From assembly GCF_000376785.1 (NCBI RefSeq), contig NZ_AQXX01000121.1, positions 31,762 to 95,761 on the forward strand: a stretch of 64,000 nt of DNA, in the 5' to 3' direction. Positions 8,761-17,286 of the stretch are shown here, in pieces (within the stretch, counting starts at the first letter, position 1; every line of letters begins with the position of its first letter). The notes under the pieces are model-generated. The model worked only from the letters and a program-made list of their open reading frames with translations, had not been told where the DNA came from and did not search any database. The translations under genes and the position numbers were made by a program. The DNA comes from Hahella ganghwensis DSM 17046 (GTDB lineage: Bacteria > Pseudomonadota > Gammaproteobacteria > Pseudomonadales > Oleiphilaceae).

Positions 8761-9813
8761 ATGAAAGTTCTAGTAACCGGAGCCAATGGACATATCGGTT
8801 CTCATGTGGTCAAACAGCTCCTGGAAAAGGAGCACCAGGTTGTCGCTTTTGTGCGTAAAGGCTCTGACCTTAGAGGGCTAGAAGGTCTGTCTCCCGAGCT
8901 TGCCCATGGTGACGTCATGGACAAAGAATCAGTCACCAAGGCTGCAGAAGGATGTGACGCGATCATACATATGGCAGCCGTTTACAAAACCATCGCAAAA
9001 ACGGCAGAAGAAATAGTCGAGCCTGCAATCAGAGGCGCAGAGAGTGTGTTTTATGCTGCCAAACAGCATGATATCAAACGCATCGTCTACACAAGCTCCG
9101 TCGCATCAATCGGCTTTTCCTACGACTCCAATGTCCTGAGAACAGGAAACGACTGGAACGAAGATGCCCATAACCCCTACTATGTAGCAAAAACTCAAAG
9201 CGAGAAAACCGCACAGAAACTAGCCAGGGAAAACGACATTCATTTGGTCGTCATTTGCCCGGCAATCGTTCTCGGACCTAATGATTACCGTATCACTCCG
9301 TCAAACCAAATCATCATGGACTGGTTGAATGGTGTCGGCCAGACATACAAGGGTGGACTGAATGTGGTTGATGTCAGGGATGTTGCCGCAGCCCATGTTG
9401 CCGCGTTAGCGCAGGGTGAAAATTGCAAACGCTACATCGTCGGCGGTGAAAACATTCTCGTCAAGGAACTGGGAAACCGCCTGAAATTACTGACCGGCGT
9501 AAAACCAATTCACCTCCCGACCAGTCGCGGAATGACCCTGACGTTTGCGCGGGTTGTAGAAACTTTATGCAAACTTCTCCACATTACCCCGCCCTTCACC
9601 TATGACCTGGTTTACGAAGTCGTGGGACGATACGCCTACTACGATACAGCCGAGACAGTCAGGGAACTGGGAATCCACCCGCGCTATGCAGACGACATTT
9701 TACCAGACACGGTGAACTGGCTATTAAGTCAAAATAAAATCAAGCCAAGAGTTGCGGCAAAGATTGAGCAAACGATGGGAAAAGCCCTCACCACCCAACA
9801 GGCTGGCAGCTGA
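8761..9813 (+). CDS. Extended SDR, dihydroflavonol-4-reductase-like NAD(P)-dependent reductase
   Basis: A 350-residue Rossmann-fold protein. TGANGHIGSH (residues 6-15) binds NAD(P); TSSVAS and YYVAKTQSE give the catalytic S, Y and K of the short-chain dehydrogenase family. The overall pattern (GDVMD, HMAAVYK, YVAKTQSEK) is that of the dihydroflavonol-reductase/3-beta-HSD-like group of extended SDRs. The substrate cannot be named. AGGAG lies 7 bases before the ATG. It stands alone between divergent and distant genes, with a GC hairpin at 9869-9889 downstream. Confidence 0.85.
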   Translation: MKVLVTGANGHIGSHVVKQLLEKEHQVVAFVRKGSDLRGLEGLSPELAHGDVMDKESVTKAAEGCDAIIHMAAVYKTIAKTAEEIVEPAIRGAESVFYAAKQHDIKRIVYTSSVASIGFSYDSNVLRTGNDWNEDAHNPYYVAKTQSEKTAQKLARENDIHLVVICPAIVLGPNDYRITPSNQIIMDWLNGVGQTYKGGLNVVDVRDVAAAHVAALAQGENCKRYIVGGENILVKELGNRLKLLTGVKPIHLPTSRGMTLTFARVVETLCKLLHITPPFTYDLVYEVVGRYAYYDTAETVRELGIHPRYADDILPDTVNWLLSQNKIKPRVAAKIEQTMGKALTTQQAGS

Positions 9814-9856
9814 TTTCAACAATGGCTTTTTGCTCGACTAATTTTTAATCACCCAA

Positions 9857-9872
9857 ACACAACATATAGTGC
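9857..9872. promoter_or_regulatory. Isolated NrdR-box-like sequence
   Basis: ACACAACATATAGTGC matches the NrdR box consensus (aCAcwAtATaTwGTGt) at 14 of 16 positions. It lies next to the SDR gene's 3' hairpin, over 700 bases from nrdJa, and has no partner at one-helical-turn spacing, so it may be coincidental. Confidence 0.3.
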
Positions 9873-9889
9873 CCGGAGGTTTCGGGCAC
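9869..9889 (+). terminator. Hairpin downstream of the SDR gene
   Basis: Seven-bp GC-rich stem GTGCCCG / CGGGCAC with loop GAGGTTT, 56 bases after the SDR stop. There is no U-tract, so intrinsic termination is uncertain. Confidence 0.4.
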
Positions 9890-10054
9890 CACCCACTTCC
9901 CAACCAATAAAAAGCAACACACTCCCCGACTTTCGATGGTTTAAATTTCATACCAACTTTTGAAATCCCGCACTATCAGCGGCTTTGAAAAAAACTTGGC
10001 CACTCCGTTGAAAACAATGCCATTCGGCCATCTGAAAATTTACTTAATAAGACC

Positions 10055-10107
10055 TTCACATCACAGCATATAGTGTTATACTTTTCAGAAATCGCCATAT
10101 ATTGGGC
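10055..10107 (+). promoter_or_regulatory. Probable NrdR-controlled nrdJ promoter
   Basis: A -35-like TTCACA (10055-10060) and a -10-like TATACT (10077-10082) are 16 bases apart. The spacer is filled by NrdR box 1, TCACAGCATATAGTGT (10061-10076). A weaker second box, TCGCCATATATTGGGC (10092-10107), begins exactly 31 bases after the first, the spacing seen in paired NrdR boxes. Binding of the ATP/dATP-sensing repressor NrdR here would block RNA polymerase. The nrdR gene itself is not in the window. Confidence 0.7.
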
Positions 10108-10304
10108 CAAAAGACAAACAGGCAGTTAACACCTATAACTGGTCAAGTCAATACCCAAAGTGACGCTTTATTTGCTTTACACGCCGAATTGATTGTTAGC
10201 GGCCCGGCAATCCCGTCAACTTTCATGACCATTGCCGATACAAAAATAAGATAAACAATAAGAAAAGGAAGTGGGGTTACCATCACCTGTCGCACAAGTA
10301 TCGT

Positions 10305-10320
10305 GCACTAGATATTGTGG
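10305..10320. promoter_or_regulatory. Third NrdR-box-like site in the nrdJa leader
   Basis: GCACTAGATATTGTGG differs from the NrdR consensus mainly at its ends and one central base. It lies about 200 bases inside the predicted transcript and 288 bases before the nrdJa ATG. No partner box at 31-32 bases was found. Confidence 0.45.
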
Positions 10321-10608
10321 TCACAAGCGTTCCGCTCAGGGCGCTGAACAGCAGTATACCAAACATGAGCATCAGAGATTGAACCACGGATACAGGCGTA
10401 TTCGATACAGGTTATTTTTGATGAAGCATATCAGTTGAATTAGCAACAACCTGTTGCCGCAGTACTGGCAGCGGGATTTTATATCAGGTCTTTATAACCA
10501 ACCGATACCGGCATCTTCGCCAGTGTCGCCTTTGGTGAGGCCATAAAGAAGAAACAACACTCATCGAAGGCCTGGAACACCGGGCCATCATCTGTAAAGA
10601 GGGATAGT

Positions 10609-12747
10609 ATGAACGCTAAAGTCCAGCAACTTATCGCGCCCATAGATATGCAACCGGCATCCCAGGATATCTGGAGCACCAAATACCAGCTAAGAACCAA
10701 ATCCGGAGAACCGGTAGATGGCGATATCCAGGGAACCTATACCCGAGTGGCAGCCGCATTGTCTTCAGTCGAAAAGGACGGTGTGCGCGAAAAAGTTCTG
10801 AACGACTTTGTCTGGGCATTGGAAAACGGCGCCATTCCCGCCGGCCGCATCATGTCCAACGCTGGAGCTGAGGCTCACAAACCAGCCACATCCACCATTA
10901 ACTGCACGGTTTCCGGCAGCATTATGGACTCCATGGATGACATCCTGCTGAAAAACCATGAAGCCGGACTCACATTGAAAGCTGGCTGCGGAATCGGCTA
11001 TGAGTTTTCCACCCTACGCCCTAAAGGAGCCTATGTCGCAGGTGCTGGCGCGACAACTTCAGGCCCTCTATCTTTCATGGACATCTTTGACCGGATGTGT
11101 TTCACCGTTTCTTCTGCTGGCGGCCGTCGTGGCGCCCAGATGGCCACCTTCGATGTACACCACCCCGATGTATTCGACTTTATTCAGGCCAAGCGCGAAG
11201 ACGCCCGCCTGCGCCAGTTCAACCTGTCTCTATTGATTACGGAAGACTTTATTCAGGCAGTCAAAGATGACGCTGACTGGAAACTGTCTTTCCCTGTTAC
11301 CCGAGATGAGGCGGAATCCGAAAACCTTCAGCTCTCCGACAGCACTCAGTTTGTCTATCGTGACTTCCCGGTAAAAGACAGCTATGTCACCGACAGCACC
11401 GGTCTGGTGGCGTGCCGTATTTACCGCACCGTCAAAGCCAGAGACATCTGGAATGCGATCATGACCTCCACCTATGACTTTGCCGAGCCAGGATTTATTC
11501 TGATCGACAAAGTTAACGAAATGAACAACAACTGGTTCTGCGAAAATATCCGGGCCACCAACCCATGCGGCGAACAGCCTTTGCCTCCTTACGGAAGCTG
11601 CCTGCTGGGATCGGTCAACCTGACCAAGTTTGTAGAGTATCCGTTCACCGAGAATGCGAAGTTCAATTTCGAAAAGTACCGCAAAGTTGTCGGCATCTTT
11701 ACCCGCATGCTGGATAACGTTGTGGAGATCAATGGGCTTCCGCTGGAAGGTCAACGCCACGAAATTCAATATAAGCGCCGCCACGGCATGGGGATTCTTG
11801 GCCTGGGCTCCACACTGGCAATGCTTCGCATGCCTTATGGCTCAGGAGATTCTGTTAAATTTACAGAAGAAGTCTGCAAGGAAATGGCCGTCGAAGGATG
11901 GCGCCAGGCGCTGGAGCTGGCCAAAGAAAAAGGCCCCGCTCCAATCATGAACGATGACTTCATCGTGAATGAAGAAATGCTGCGACTGAAGCCGCAAATG
12001 GCTGACGATGGCTACAAGGTCGGCGACAAAGTGAAAGGTCGTGTTCTGCACGCCAAGTACAGCAATTACATGCAACGGATTGCGGAAGCCGATCCAAAGC
12101 TGGTAGAGGCTCTGAGCAAAAAAGGTGCACGCTTTACACACCACACCTCCATTGCACCAACAGGAACCATCTCTCTGTCACTCGCCAATAACGCCAGTAA
12201 CGGTATCGAGCCAAGCTTTGCTCACCACTATTCTCGTAACGTTATCCGCGAAGGCAAGAAAACCAAGGAGAAGATGGACGTATTCTCCTATGAGCTCCTG
12301 GCTTACCGCCACATGGTCAACCCCAAAGCCATGCCTTATAGTGAGGACTCCGACGCGCAGCTGCCAAGCTATTTTACCACCAGTGATGAAGTTACCCCCA
12401 CTCAACACGTGGATATTCAGGCAGCCGCTCAGAAATGGGTCGATTCATCCATTTCCAAAACAGCGAACGTCCCTACCGACTTCCCCTATCAGGATTTTAA
12501 AGACATTTACATGTACGCCTACGAAAAGGGATTGAAAGGATGCACCACTTTCCGTTTTAATCCTGAAGCATTCCAGGGCGTGCTGGTAAAAGAAAAAGAC
12601 CTGGAAAACACTATCTATGAGTTCACCCTGGAAGATGGCACCAAGGTGAAGCTGAAAGGAAACGAAGAAGTTGAGTACGATGGAGAAGTGCATACGGCAG
12701 CCAATCTGTTTGATGCACTAAAAGAAGGCACTTACGGCAAGTATTAA
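10609..12747 (+). CDS. nrdJa: Class II (B12-dependent) ribonucleotide reductase large part, NrdJa
   Basis: Adenosylcobalamin-dependent reductase that makes deoxyribonucleotides with or without oxygen. The 712 residues contain the catalytic barrel, with TINCTVSGSIMDSMDDI, GCGIGYEFSTLRP, the NPCGEQPLPPYGSC active-site loop (radical-site Cys and Glu) and an APTGTISL phosphate-binding motif. AGAGGGA precedes the ATG. It lacks the C-terminal TSCPD and Cys-rich tail of single-chain NrdJ; these are supplied by the next gene, as in the Pseudomonas NrdJa/NrdJb arrangement. Transcription is probably controlled by NrdR. Confidence 0.95.
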   Translation: MNAKVQQLIAPIDMQPASQDIWSTKYQLRTKSGEPVDGDIQGTYTRVAAALSSVEKDGVREKVLNDFVWALENGAIPAGRIMSNAGAEAHKPATSTINCTVSGSIMDSMDDILLKNHEAGLTLKAGCGIGYEFSTLRPKGAYVAGAGATTSGPLSFMDIFDRMCFTVSSAGGRRGAQMATFDVHHPDVFDFIQAKREDARLRQFNLSLLITEDFIQAVKDDADWKLSFPVTRDEAESENLQLSDSTQFVYRDFPVKDSYVTDSTGLVACRIYRTVKARDIWNAIMTSTYDFAEPGFILIDKVNEMNNNWFCENIRATNPCGEQPLPPYGSCLLGSVNLTKFVEYPFTENAKFNFEKYRKVVGIFTRMLDNVVEINGLPLEGQRHEIQYKRRHGMGILGLGSTLAMLRMPYGSGDSVKFTEEVCKEMAVEGWRQALELAKEKGPAPIMNDDFIVNEEMLRLKPQMADDGYKVGDKVKGRVLHAKYSNYMQRIAEADPKLVEALSKKGARFTHHTSIAPTGTISLSLANNASNGIEPSFAHHYSRNVIREGKKTKEKMDVFSYELLAYRHMVNPKAMPYSEDSDAQLPSYFTTSDEVTPTQHVDIQAAAQKWVDSSISKTANVPTDFPYQDFKDIYMYAYEKGLKGCTTFRFNPEAFQGVLVKEKDLENTIYEFTLEDGTKVKLKGNEEVEYDGEVHTAANLFDALKEGTYGKY

Positions 12748-12774
12748 GCGCCAACCATCAAAAAGTGTTCAATT

Positions 12775-12803
12775 AAGAGGGCTCTTTCCAGAGCAGCCCT
12801 CTT
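12775..12803 (+). other. Hairpin between nrdJa and nrdJb
   Basis: Stem AAGAGGGCT / AGCCCTCTT (9 bp) ends 17 bases before the nrdJb ATG; an alternative inner stem GCTCT/AGAGC is also possible. There is no U-tract, so it looks more like a processing or translation-tuning element than a terminator. Confidence 0.5.
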
Positions 12804-12820
12804 CAGAAAAGGTTATTAAC

Positions 12821-13522
12821 ATGGCTGTCAAAATCGAAAAGAAAATCGTTGGCTACAACGTCAAGAAAACAGAAGAGGCTGAAGCGCCTCAGCAACCGGC
12901 AAATAGTGAACCCAAGCCGGTAGAAATGAATGAAAACATTGCACGCCCGGATTTTTTGCTGGGAACCACCTACAAGATCAAGCCTCCAGTGTCTGAGCAT
13001 GCGTTCTACATCACCATCAATGACATCATTCTGAACGAAGGCACCGATCACGAGAGCCGCCAGCCTTACGAGATTTTTATTAACTCCAAGTCGATGGAGC
13101 ACTTCCAGTGGGTTATTGCATTAACTCGTGTTATTTCGGCGGTCTTCCGCAAAGGCGGCGACATCGCCTTCCTGCTGGAAGAGCTGCTTTCTGTTCATGA
13201 CCCCAATGGTGGATACTACAAAAAAGGAGGCGTCTTTGTTCCGTCTCTGGTTGCGGAAATCGGCGCCGTTATAGAAAAACACATGAAGGCCCTAGGCATT
13301 ATCGAATCAGAAGAGCTGAGCGATGCACACAAGCGTATGCTGGCCGAAAAACGCGCAGATTACGAATCACGCCAGAAAGCCGCCAACGGTGACAGCAACA
13401 ATGCCGAGGAACCTGCATTCCCAGCAAATGCCACCATGTGCAAAAAGTGCTCTCAGAAAGCCGTCATTCTGATGGATGGATGCCAGACCTGCCTGAATTG
13501 CGGCGACAGCAAATGCGGATAA
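12821..13522 (+). CDS. nrdJb: Class II ribonucleotide reductase small part, NrdJb
   Basis: A 233-residue protein with a TSCPD-type domain at about residues 60-160 (EIFINSKSMEHFQWVIALTR, FRKGGDIAFLLEELLSV) and a C-terminal Cys cluster: MCKKC, then GCQTCLNCGDSKCG. In single-chain NrdJ the equivalent tail shuttles electrons to the active site, so NrdJb is expected to be the separate redox and accessory part of NrdJa. AAAAGG precedes the ATG, 73 bases after nrdJa. A strong terminator follows at 13544-13570. Confidence 0.93.
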   Translation: MAVKIEKKIVGYNVKKTEEAEAPQQPANSEPKPVEMNENIARPDFLLGTTYKIKPPVSEHAFYITINDIILNEGTDHESRQPYEIFINSKSMEHFQWVIALTRVISAVFRKGGDIAFLLEELLSVHDPNGGYYKKGGVFVPSLVAEIGAVIEKHMKALGIIESEELSDAHKRMLAEKRADYESRQKAANGDSNNAEEPAFPANATMCKKCSQKAVILMDGCQTCLNCGDSKCG

Positions 13523-13543
13523 TTTTTTGCATTTGATTTCACT

Positions 13544-13570
13544 AAAAAGGAGGCCCAGCCTCCTTTTTTT
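13544..13570 (+). terminator. Rho-independent terminator of nrdJab
   Basis: GC-rich stem AAGGAGGC / GCCTCCTT with a 3-base loop, flanked by an A-tract and a run of seven or more T; a classical intrinsic terminator 22 bases after the nrdJb stop. Confidence 0.9.
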
Positions 13571-13754
13571 ATGGTATATATGGCGCCATCGGATAACTGA
13601 GGCAGGCTGTGGCCAACAGCACAACCTGCTACAAATCCAAAGATCAGTTCGAAATTCGCCGCGGCCGCCCCTTACAGCGTCACAAGCAATGGCCTGGTAA
13701 TTGCAGAACAAGAAGTATGACAACAATGAGAGTTGTAAGTATCAAGGAGTCTAC

Positions 13755-14594
13755 ATGATTAGAAAGTGCCTCTTCCCTGTCGCAGGATACGGAACCCGCT
13801 TTTTGCCAGCCACCAAGGCCATGCCCAAAGAAATGCTGCCATTGGTTAACAAACCACTGGTACAGTATGGCGTTGAGGAAGCCGTAGCTGCCGGCATGAA
13901 CAATTTCAGCTTTGTCACAGGTCGAGGCAAACGAGCCATTGCCGATCACTTCGACATATCCTATGAGCTGGAAACACAAATCAAAGGCACCGGCAAAGAA
14001 GAGCTTTTGACCTCAATTCGAAACCTCATCGACAACAACAAGTTTTCATTTACCCGCCAAAATGAAATGAAAGGTCTTGGCCACGCAATTTTGTCCGGTC
14101 AGACGTTGATTGGCGACGAGCCGTTTGCCGTCGTGCTGGCTGACGACTTATGCGTCGTTGAGGAGGGCGAGGACAGCGTTTTGGCCCAAATGTCCAAACT
14201 GTACAACCAATTCCGCTGCAGCATTGTCGCAATCCAGGAAGTCCCCATGGAGGAAGTCCACAAATATGGTGTTATCGCTGGCGAACCCATGAAAGAAGGC
14301 TTATTCCGGGTCACCGACATGGTTGAAAAACCGCCCGCGGACAAAGCTCCGAGCAACTATGCCATCATTGGCCGATACATCCTGACACCAGACATTTTCG
14401 ACATTATCCGTGACACGGAACCCGGAAAAAATGGTGAAGTGCAAATTACCGATGCACTGTTGAAGCAAGCGAAAGATGGATGTGTATTGGCTTATAAATT
14501 CAAAGGCCAACGCTTTGATTGCGGCAGCATTGACGGCTTTGTTGAAGCCACCAACTACGTCTATGAAAATCACTACAAGAAAGGTCTGATCTAA
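13755..14594 (+). CDS. galU: UTP-glucose-1-phosphate uridylyltransferase GalU
   Basis: Makes UDP-glucose from UTP and glucose-1-phosphate. The ATG at 13755 (MIRKCLFPVAGYGTRFLPAT) is chosen over an in-frame upstream one because AAGGAG sits 5 bases before it. The nucleotide-binding signature GYGTRFLPATKAMPKEMLP lies at residues 11-29, with VLADDLCV and VEKPP later. The length of 279 residues is normal. With ugd and galE at 41-44 kb it supplies UDP-sugars for envelope glycans. Confidence 0.96.
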   Translation: MIRKCLFPVAGYGTRFLPATKAMPKEMLPLVNKPLVQYGVEEAVAAGMNNFSFVTGRGKRAIADHFDISYELETQIKGTGKEELLTSIRNLIDNNKFSFTRQNEMKGLGHAILSGQTLIGDEPFAVVLADDLCVVEEGEDSVLAQMSKLYNQFRCSIVAIQEVPMEEVHKYGVIAGEPMKEGLFRVTDMVEKPPADKAPSNYAIIGRYILTPDIFDIIRDTEPGKNGEVQITDALLKQAKDGCVLAYKFKGQRFDCGSIDGFVEATNYVYENHYKKGLI

Positions 14595-14606
14595 CAACAC
14601 CTTGAC

Positions 14607-14633
14607 ATGAGGCTTGGACATACCAAGCCTCAT
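14607..14633. terminator. Hairpin between convergent galU and HTH gene
   Basis: Perfect 11-bp stem ATGAGGCTTGG / CCAAGCCTCAT with a 5-base loop, symmetric between two convergent genes. It has no U-tract on either side. Confidence 0.5.
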
Positions 14634-14638
14634 CCTGG

Positions 14639-15061
14639 TCAGCCCTTCGGCAACATTTGCATAATAAACTGCCGTCGCTCCTCATCACAATCCCTGAATC
14701 GACGCAGCAATTCGCGCTCTCGCTCATCCGGAAGAGAGTGGTCCAGCGTCTCATTCAATTCATTGATCGCCGAATAGAGATCCCCTTCTTCGTCCACACC
14801 AAAACCAGGCAACTCTAACTGAGGCGTCATTTTTCCGCACAGCTCAAAATCCAAAAAAGCATCCAGCGCAACACCGGTTTTAAAACAAAGATCCAGCAAG
14901 TTATCCAATGTAGGAAAACAGCGATGCGAATCAGAAGGCGCCTCCCATCCTTTTACTACCGACTCATCCACCATACAGAAAGTGGCAATATCTTCTGTCG
15001 TCAGTTTCTTTTTTTGGCGCAGTTCGCGTAAACGCTGATTAAATGAACGAAGGTACTTCAT
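14639..15061 (-). CDS. XRE-type helix-turn-helix protein
   Basis: A 140-residue protein. Residues 4-60 resemble a lambda-repressor-like HTH (RLRELRQKKKLTTEDIATFC, then VDESVVKGWE). The rest is acidic and helical with ERERELLRRFRDCDEERRQF near the end. The ATG at 15061 fits the domain start better than an upstream start at 15100. Its targets are unknown. It is convergent with galU and is followed in its own upstream direction by tRNA-Val. Confidence 0.75.
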   Translation of the reverse strand: MKYLRSFNQRLRELRQKKKLTTEDIATFCMVDESVVKGWEAPSDSHRCFPTLDNLLDLCFKTGVALDAFLDFELCGKMTPQLELPGFGVDEEGDLYSAINELNETLDHSLPDERERELLRRFRDCDEERRQFIMQMLPKG

Positions 15062-15222
15062 GCAGAAGGCTCCAGCCAATCGAAGTTGGTATCCTACCAC
15101 TAAGACTACAGGGTGAACTAGGCGCTCTACCGGCGAGCAATCAAAAAGCTCACAGAAAGCGAAAACACCATATCAGAACAGACAAGATTTCGAAATAAAG
15201 ACTAAGGAAAATCAGAGAGAAT

Positions 15223-15299
15223 TGGTAGGACCGACCAGATTCGAACTGGTGACCTCCACGATGTCAACGTGGCGCTCTAACCAACTGAGCTACGGTCCT
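15223..15299 (-). tRNA. tRNA-Val (anticodon GAC)
   Basis: A 77-nt cloverleaf with CCA encoded. Acceptor AGGACCG pairs with CGGTCCT; D stem GCTC/GAGC; anticodon stem CCACG/CGTGG with loop TTGACAT giving GAC; T arm ACCAG TTCGAAT CTGGT. The anticodon reads GUC/GUU valine codons. Confidence 0.97.
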
Positions 15300-15387
15300 A
15301 CTATTGAGACGACGTCTCAAGAGGCTGCGTAAGATAGCAAAGAAGACTGGGGGGTTCAAGCATTTTTTAACTGCCTGTTCCCACTCC

Positions 15388-16608
15388 TTATATACCCAAC
15401 CCGGCAAAGGATAAATATTCTGCCAGATCCCCCTCTTCCAAGGTTTTTCCAGCCGGAATAACAGCAAATCCATCAGCCCAACTGGCCGATGATAAAACAC
15501 CTGAACTCTGGTTAGGGAATTTATCCAGAATCAGCTGCCCCTCTTTTTCAATCAGACGGACCCTCAGGTATTCCTGCCGAATTCCCGCTTTTTTAACAGA
15601 GAACCCCACCGGCACCTTCATCCTTGCAGACTCCCTTGACCTCCTTCCCTGCGCCTTTTCAATATAAGGCCTGGCAATGATGGCGAAGGTTACAAAAACA
15701 GCTGACGGGTTTCCAGGCAGCCCCAGGAAAGGCGTTCCCGATACATTCCCATAGGCCAGAGGCTTTCCGGGCTTAATCGCCAATCGCCACAAATCCAACG
15801 CCCCAAGCTGTTGAACAGCCACCTTCACATGATCTTCCTCACCAACGGAGACCCCTCCGCTACTCAGAATGAGATCCGCTTCACGCGAAGCCGAGGACAA
15901 AGCATCCAGAGTCGCATCCAGTTGATCCGGGACAATGCCAAGATCAATGATCTCACATCCCAAACGTTGCAGGAGAGAAACCAAAGTATACCGATTGGAG
16001 TTATAGATTTTCCCCGGTGCCGGAGCCTCGCCAGGCTCTATCAACTCATCACCCGTGGAAATAACTGCGACCTTAAGCCGCCTGAAACAGCGCACCTTCG
16101 CGACGCCTATCGAGGCCAGCAATCCCACATCCTGAGCCTGCAGTAGATGCCCAACATTGAGCACCACTTCGCCAGAACGTATATCCTGCCCGCACTTGCG
16201 AACATTCTGTCCCGCACTGATCCCTGCCGGAACAACGACCTGATGATCGGCAATTTCGCAGTCTTCCTGCATCACCACCGCCAATCCACCTTCGGGGATT
16301 TCCGCTCCCGTAAAAATTCGGGCAGCAGAACCAGCTTTCAACCGAGAAGGAACAATACCTGCCGGGATACGCTGGGATACTGACAACTCCAGTGCATCCT
16401 TTGAGTCCACAGAATCATTCCCGATAACATACCCATCCACGGCACTGTTATCATAGGGAGGAACATTTACAACTGACACAACCGGTTCAGCCAACACTCT
16501 TCCCAGGGCTGAATTTAAATCAACATCTTCCGTTTGATCTACAAGACTTACATTGGACAGCAGATAATCCAGCGCCTGATCAACAGGCATCAGGCCAGCA
16601 GCATTCAT
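15388..16608 (-). CDS. moeA: Molybdopterin molybdenumtransferase MoeA
   Basis: Inserts molybdenum into adenylylated molybdopterin. The start is placed at the ATG at 16608 because it overlaps the moaB stop as ATGA; an earlier in-frame start at 16623 would extend into moaB. The 406 residues show the MoeA pattern: PPYDNSAVDGY near 50, FTGAEIPEG, STGDEL (about 183), SSGGVSVGEEDH and GLPGNPSAVF. The C-terminal domain is complete. Molybdoenzymes served are not in the window. Confidence 0.95.
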   Translation of the reverse strand: MNAAGLMPVDQALDYLLSNVSLVDQTEDVDLNSALGRVLAEPVVSVVNVPPYDNSAVDGYVIGNDSVDSKDALELSVSQRIPAGIVPSRLKAGSAARIFTGAEIPEGGLAVVMQEDCEIADHQVVVPAGISAGQNVRKCGQDIRSGEVVLNVGHLLQAQDVGLLASIGVAKVRCFRRLKVAVISTGDELIEPGEAPAPGKIYNSNRYTLVSLLQRLGCEIIDLGIVPDQLDATLDALSSASREADLILSSGGVSVGEEDHVKVAVQQLGALDLWRLAIKPGKPLAYGNVSGTPFLGLPGNPSAVFVTFAIIARPYIEKAQGRRSRESARMKVPVGFSVKKAGIRQEYLRVRLIEKEGQLILDKFPNQSSGVLSSASWADGFAVIPAGKTLEEGDLAEYLSFAGLGI

Positions 16609-17195
16609 GGCCGGGGACCGCAATCAGTCTTAACGCTTGCAACCACACTTCCAGCCACTTGAGAAGTGCCGTCATCCCGGCCAACCGAGAGGATACCGAC
16701 AAAATTACAAGGGCGGTGACGGGCATCCAACTGCTCGCAGATAATCTTATTCCAGGCAGTCCTGCAGGCCCCTGTAGAGCCCGGCATGGCAAAGATCAAA
16801 GTAGCATTAGCCAACCCAGCAAAAGCCCGGGACTGAACCGTTGACGTTCCAATCTCCTCATGAGAAATCGCACGAAACAGCTCCCCAAACCCCTCGATCT
16901 GTTTGTCCAGCAAGGGTATCAGTGCTTCCGGAGTGCTATCCCGCGAAGTAAAACCTGTCCCCCCCGTTACCAGCACTACCTGAACCGCTGCATCAGCAAT
17001 CCAGGCAGAAACGACGGCCCGCATTATGTACACATCATCTGGAATCAACTGACGGTCAACCACCTTGTGCCCGACACTCTCAGCCCCATCCACAAGGGCC
17101 TGGCCTGAGGTGTCATTTTCTGATGTACGAGTATCGGAAACCGTTAATACGGCAATATTCAGGGGAATAAAATCGGTTGCTTTATGTTGTGCCAT
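16605..17195 (-). CDS. moaB: Molybdenum cofactor biosynthesis protein MoaB
   Basis: MogA/MoaB-family molybdopterin adenylyltransferase-like protein, 196 residues. LTVSDTRT (17-24), TGGTGFTSRDSTPEAL (about 78-93) and MPGSTGACRTAWNKII are the family's substrate-binding motifs. It is translationally coupled to moeA through a four-base overlap, giving a two-gene cofactor operon. It could be MoaB or MogA by function; the sequence resembles MoaB and the length is slightly above the usual 170-180. Confidence 0.9.
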   Translation of the reverse strand: MAQHKATDFIPLNIAVLTVSDTRTSENDTSGQALVDGAESVGHKVVDRQLIPDDVYIMRAVVSAWIADAAVQVVLVTGGTGFTSRDSTPEALIPLLDKQIEGFGELFRAISHEEIGTSTVQSRAFAGLANATLIFAMPGSTGACRTAWNKIICEQLDARHRPCNFVGILSVGRDDGTSQVAGSVVASVKTDCGPRP

Positions 17196-17286
17196 ACACT
17201 TTCTCTTTCTTGAACCAGTTTCTGTTTTAAAAACAGAAAGCGGCCTCTTTTGACCAGCCTATCAGCGGCTGATCAAGCTTAATGTG

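Larger units (their letters stand above)
9814..10608. other. Long intergenic region upstream of nrdJa
   Basis: About 795 bases with no convincing gene. It holds an NrdR-type promoter region (10055-10107), a third NrdR-like site (10305-10320) and an apparent leader of about 520 nt before nrdJa. I looked for a cobalamin riboswitch B12 box, expected for a B12-dependent enzyme, and did not see one. Confidence 0.6.

Noticed and set aside
10089..10608. Cobalamin riboswitch in the nrdJa leader
   Set aside because: A B12-dependent enzyme with a long leader makes it plausible, but I found no B12-box-like sequence or the usual conserved stem pattern by eye. A covariance search would settle it.
15223..15299. 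tRNA-Val or tRNA-Lys as integration sites of an island
   Set aside because: No integrase, direct repeat of the tRNA end or foreign-looking block lies on either side of these tRNA genes.
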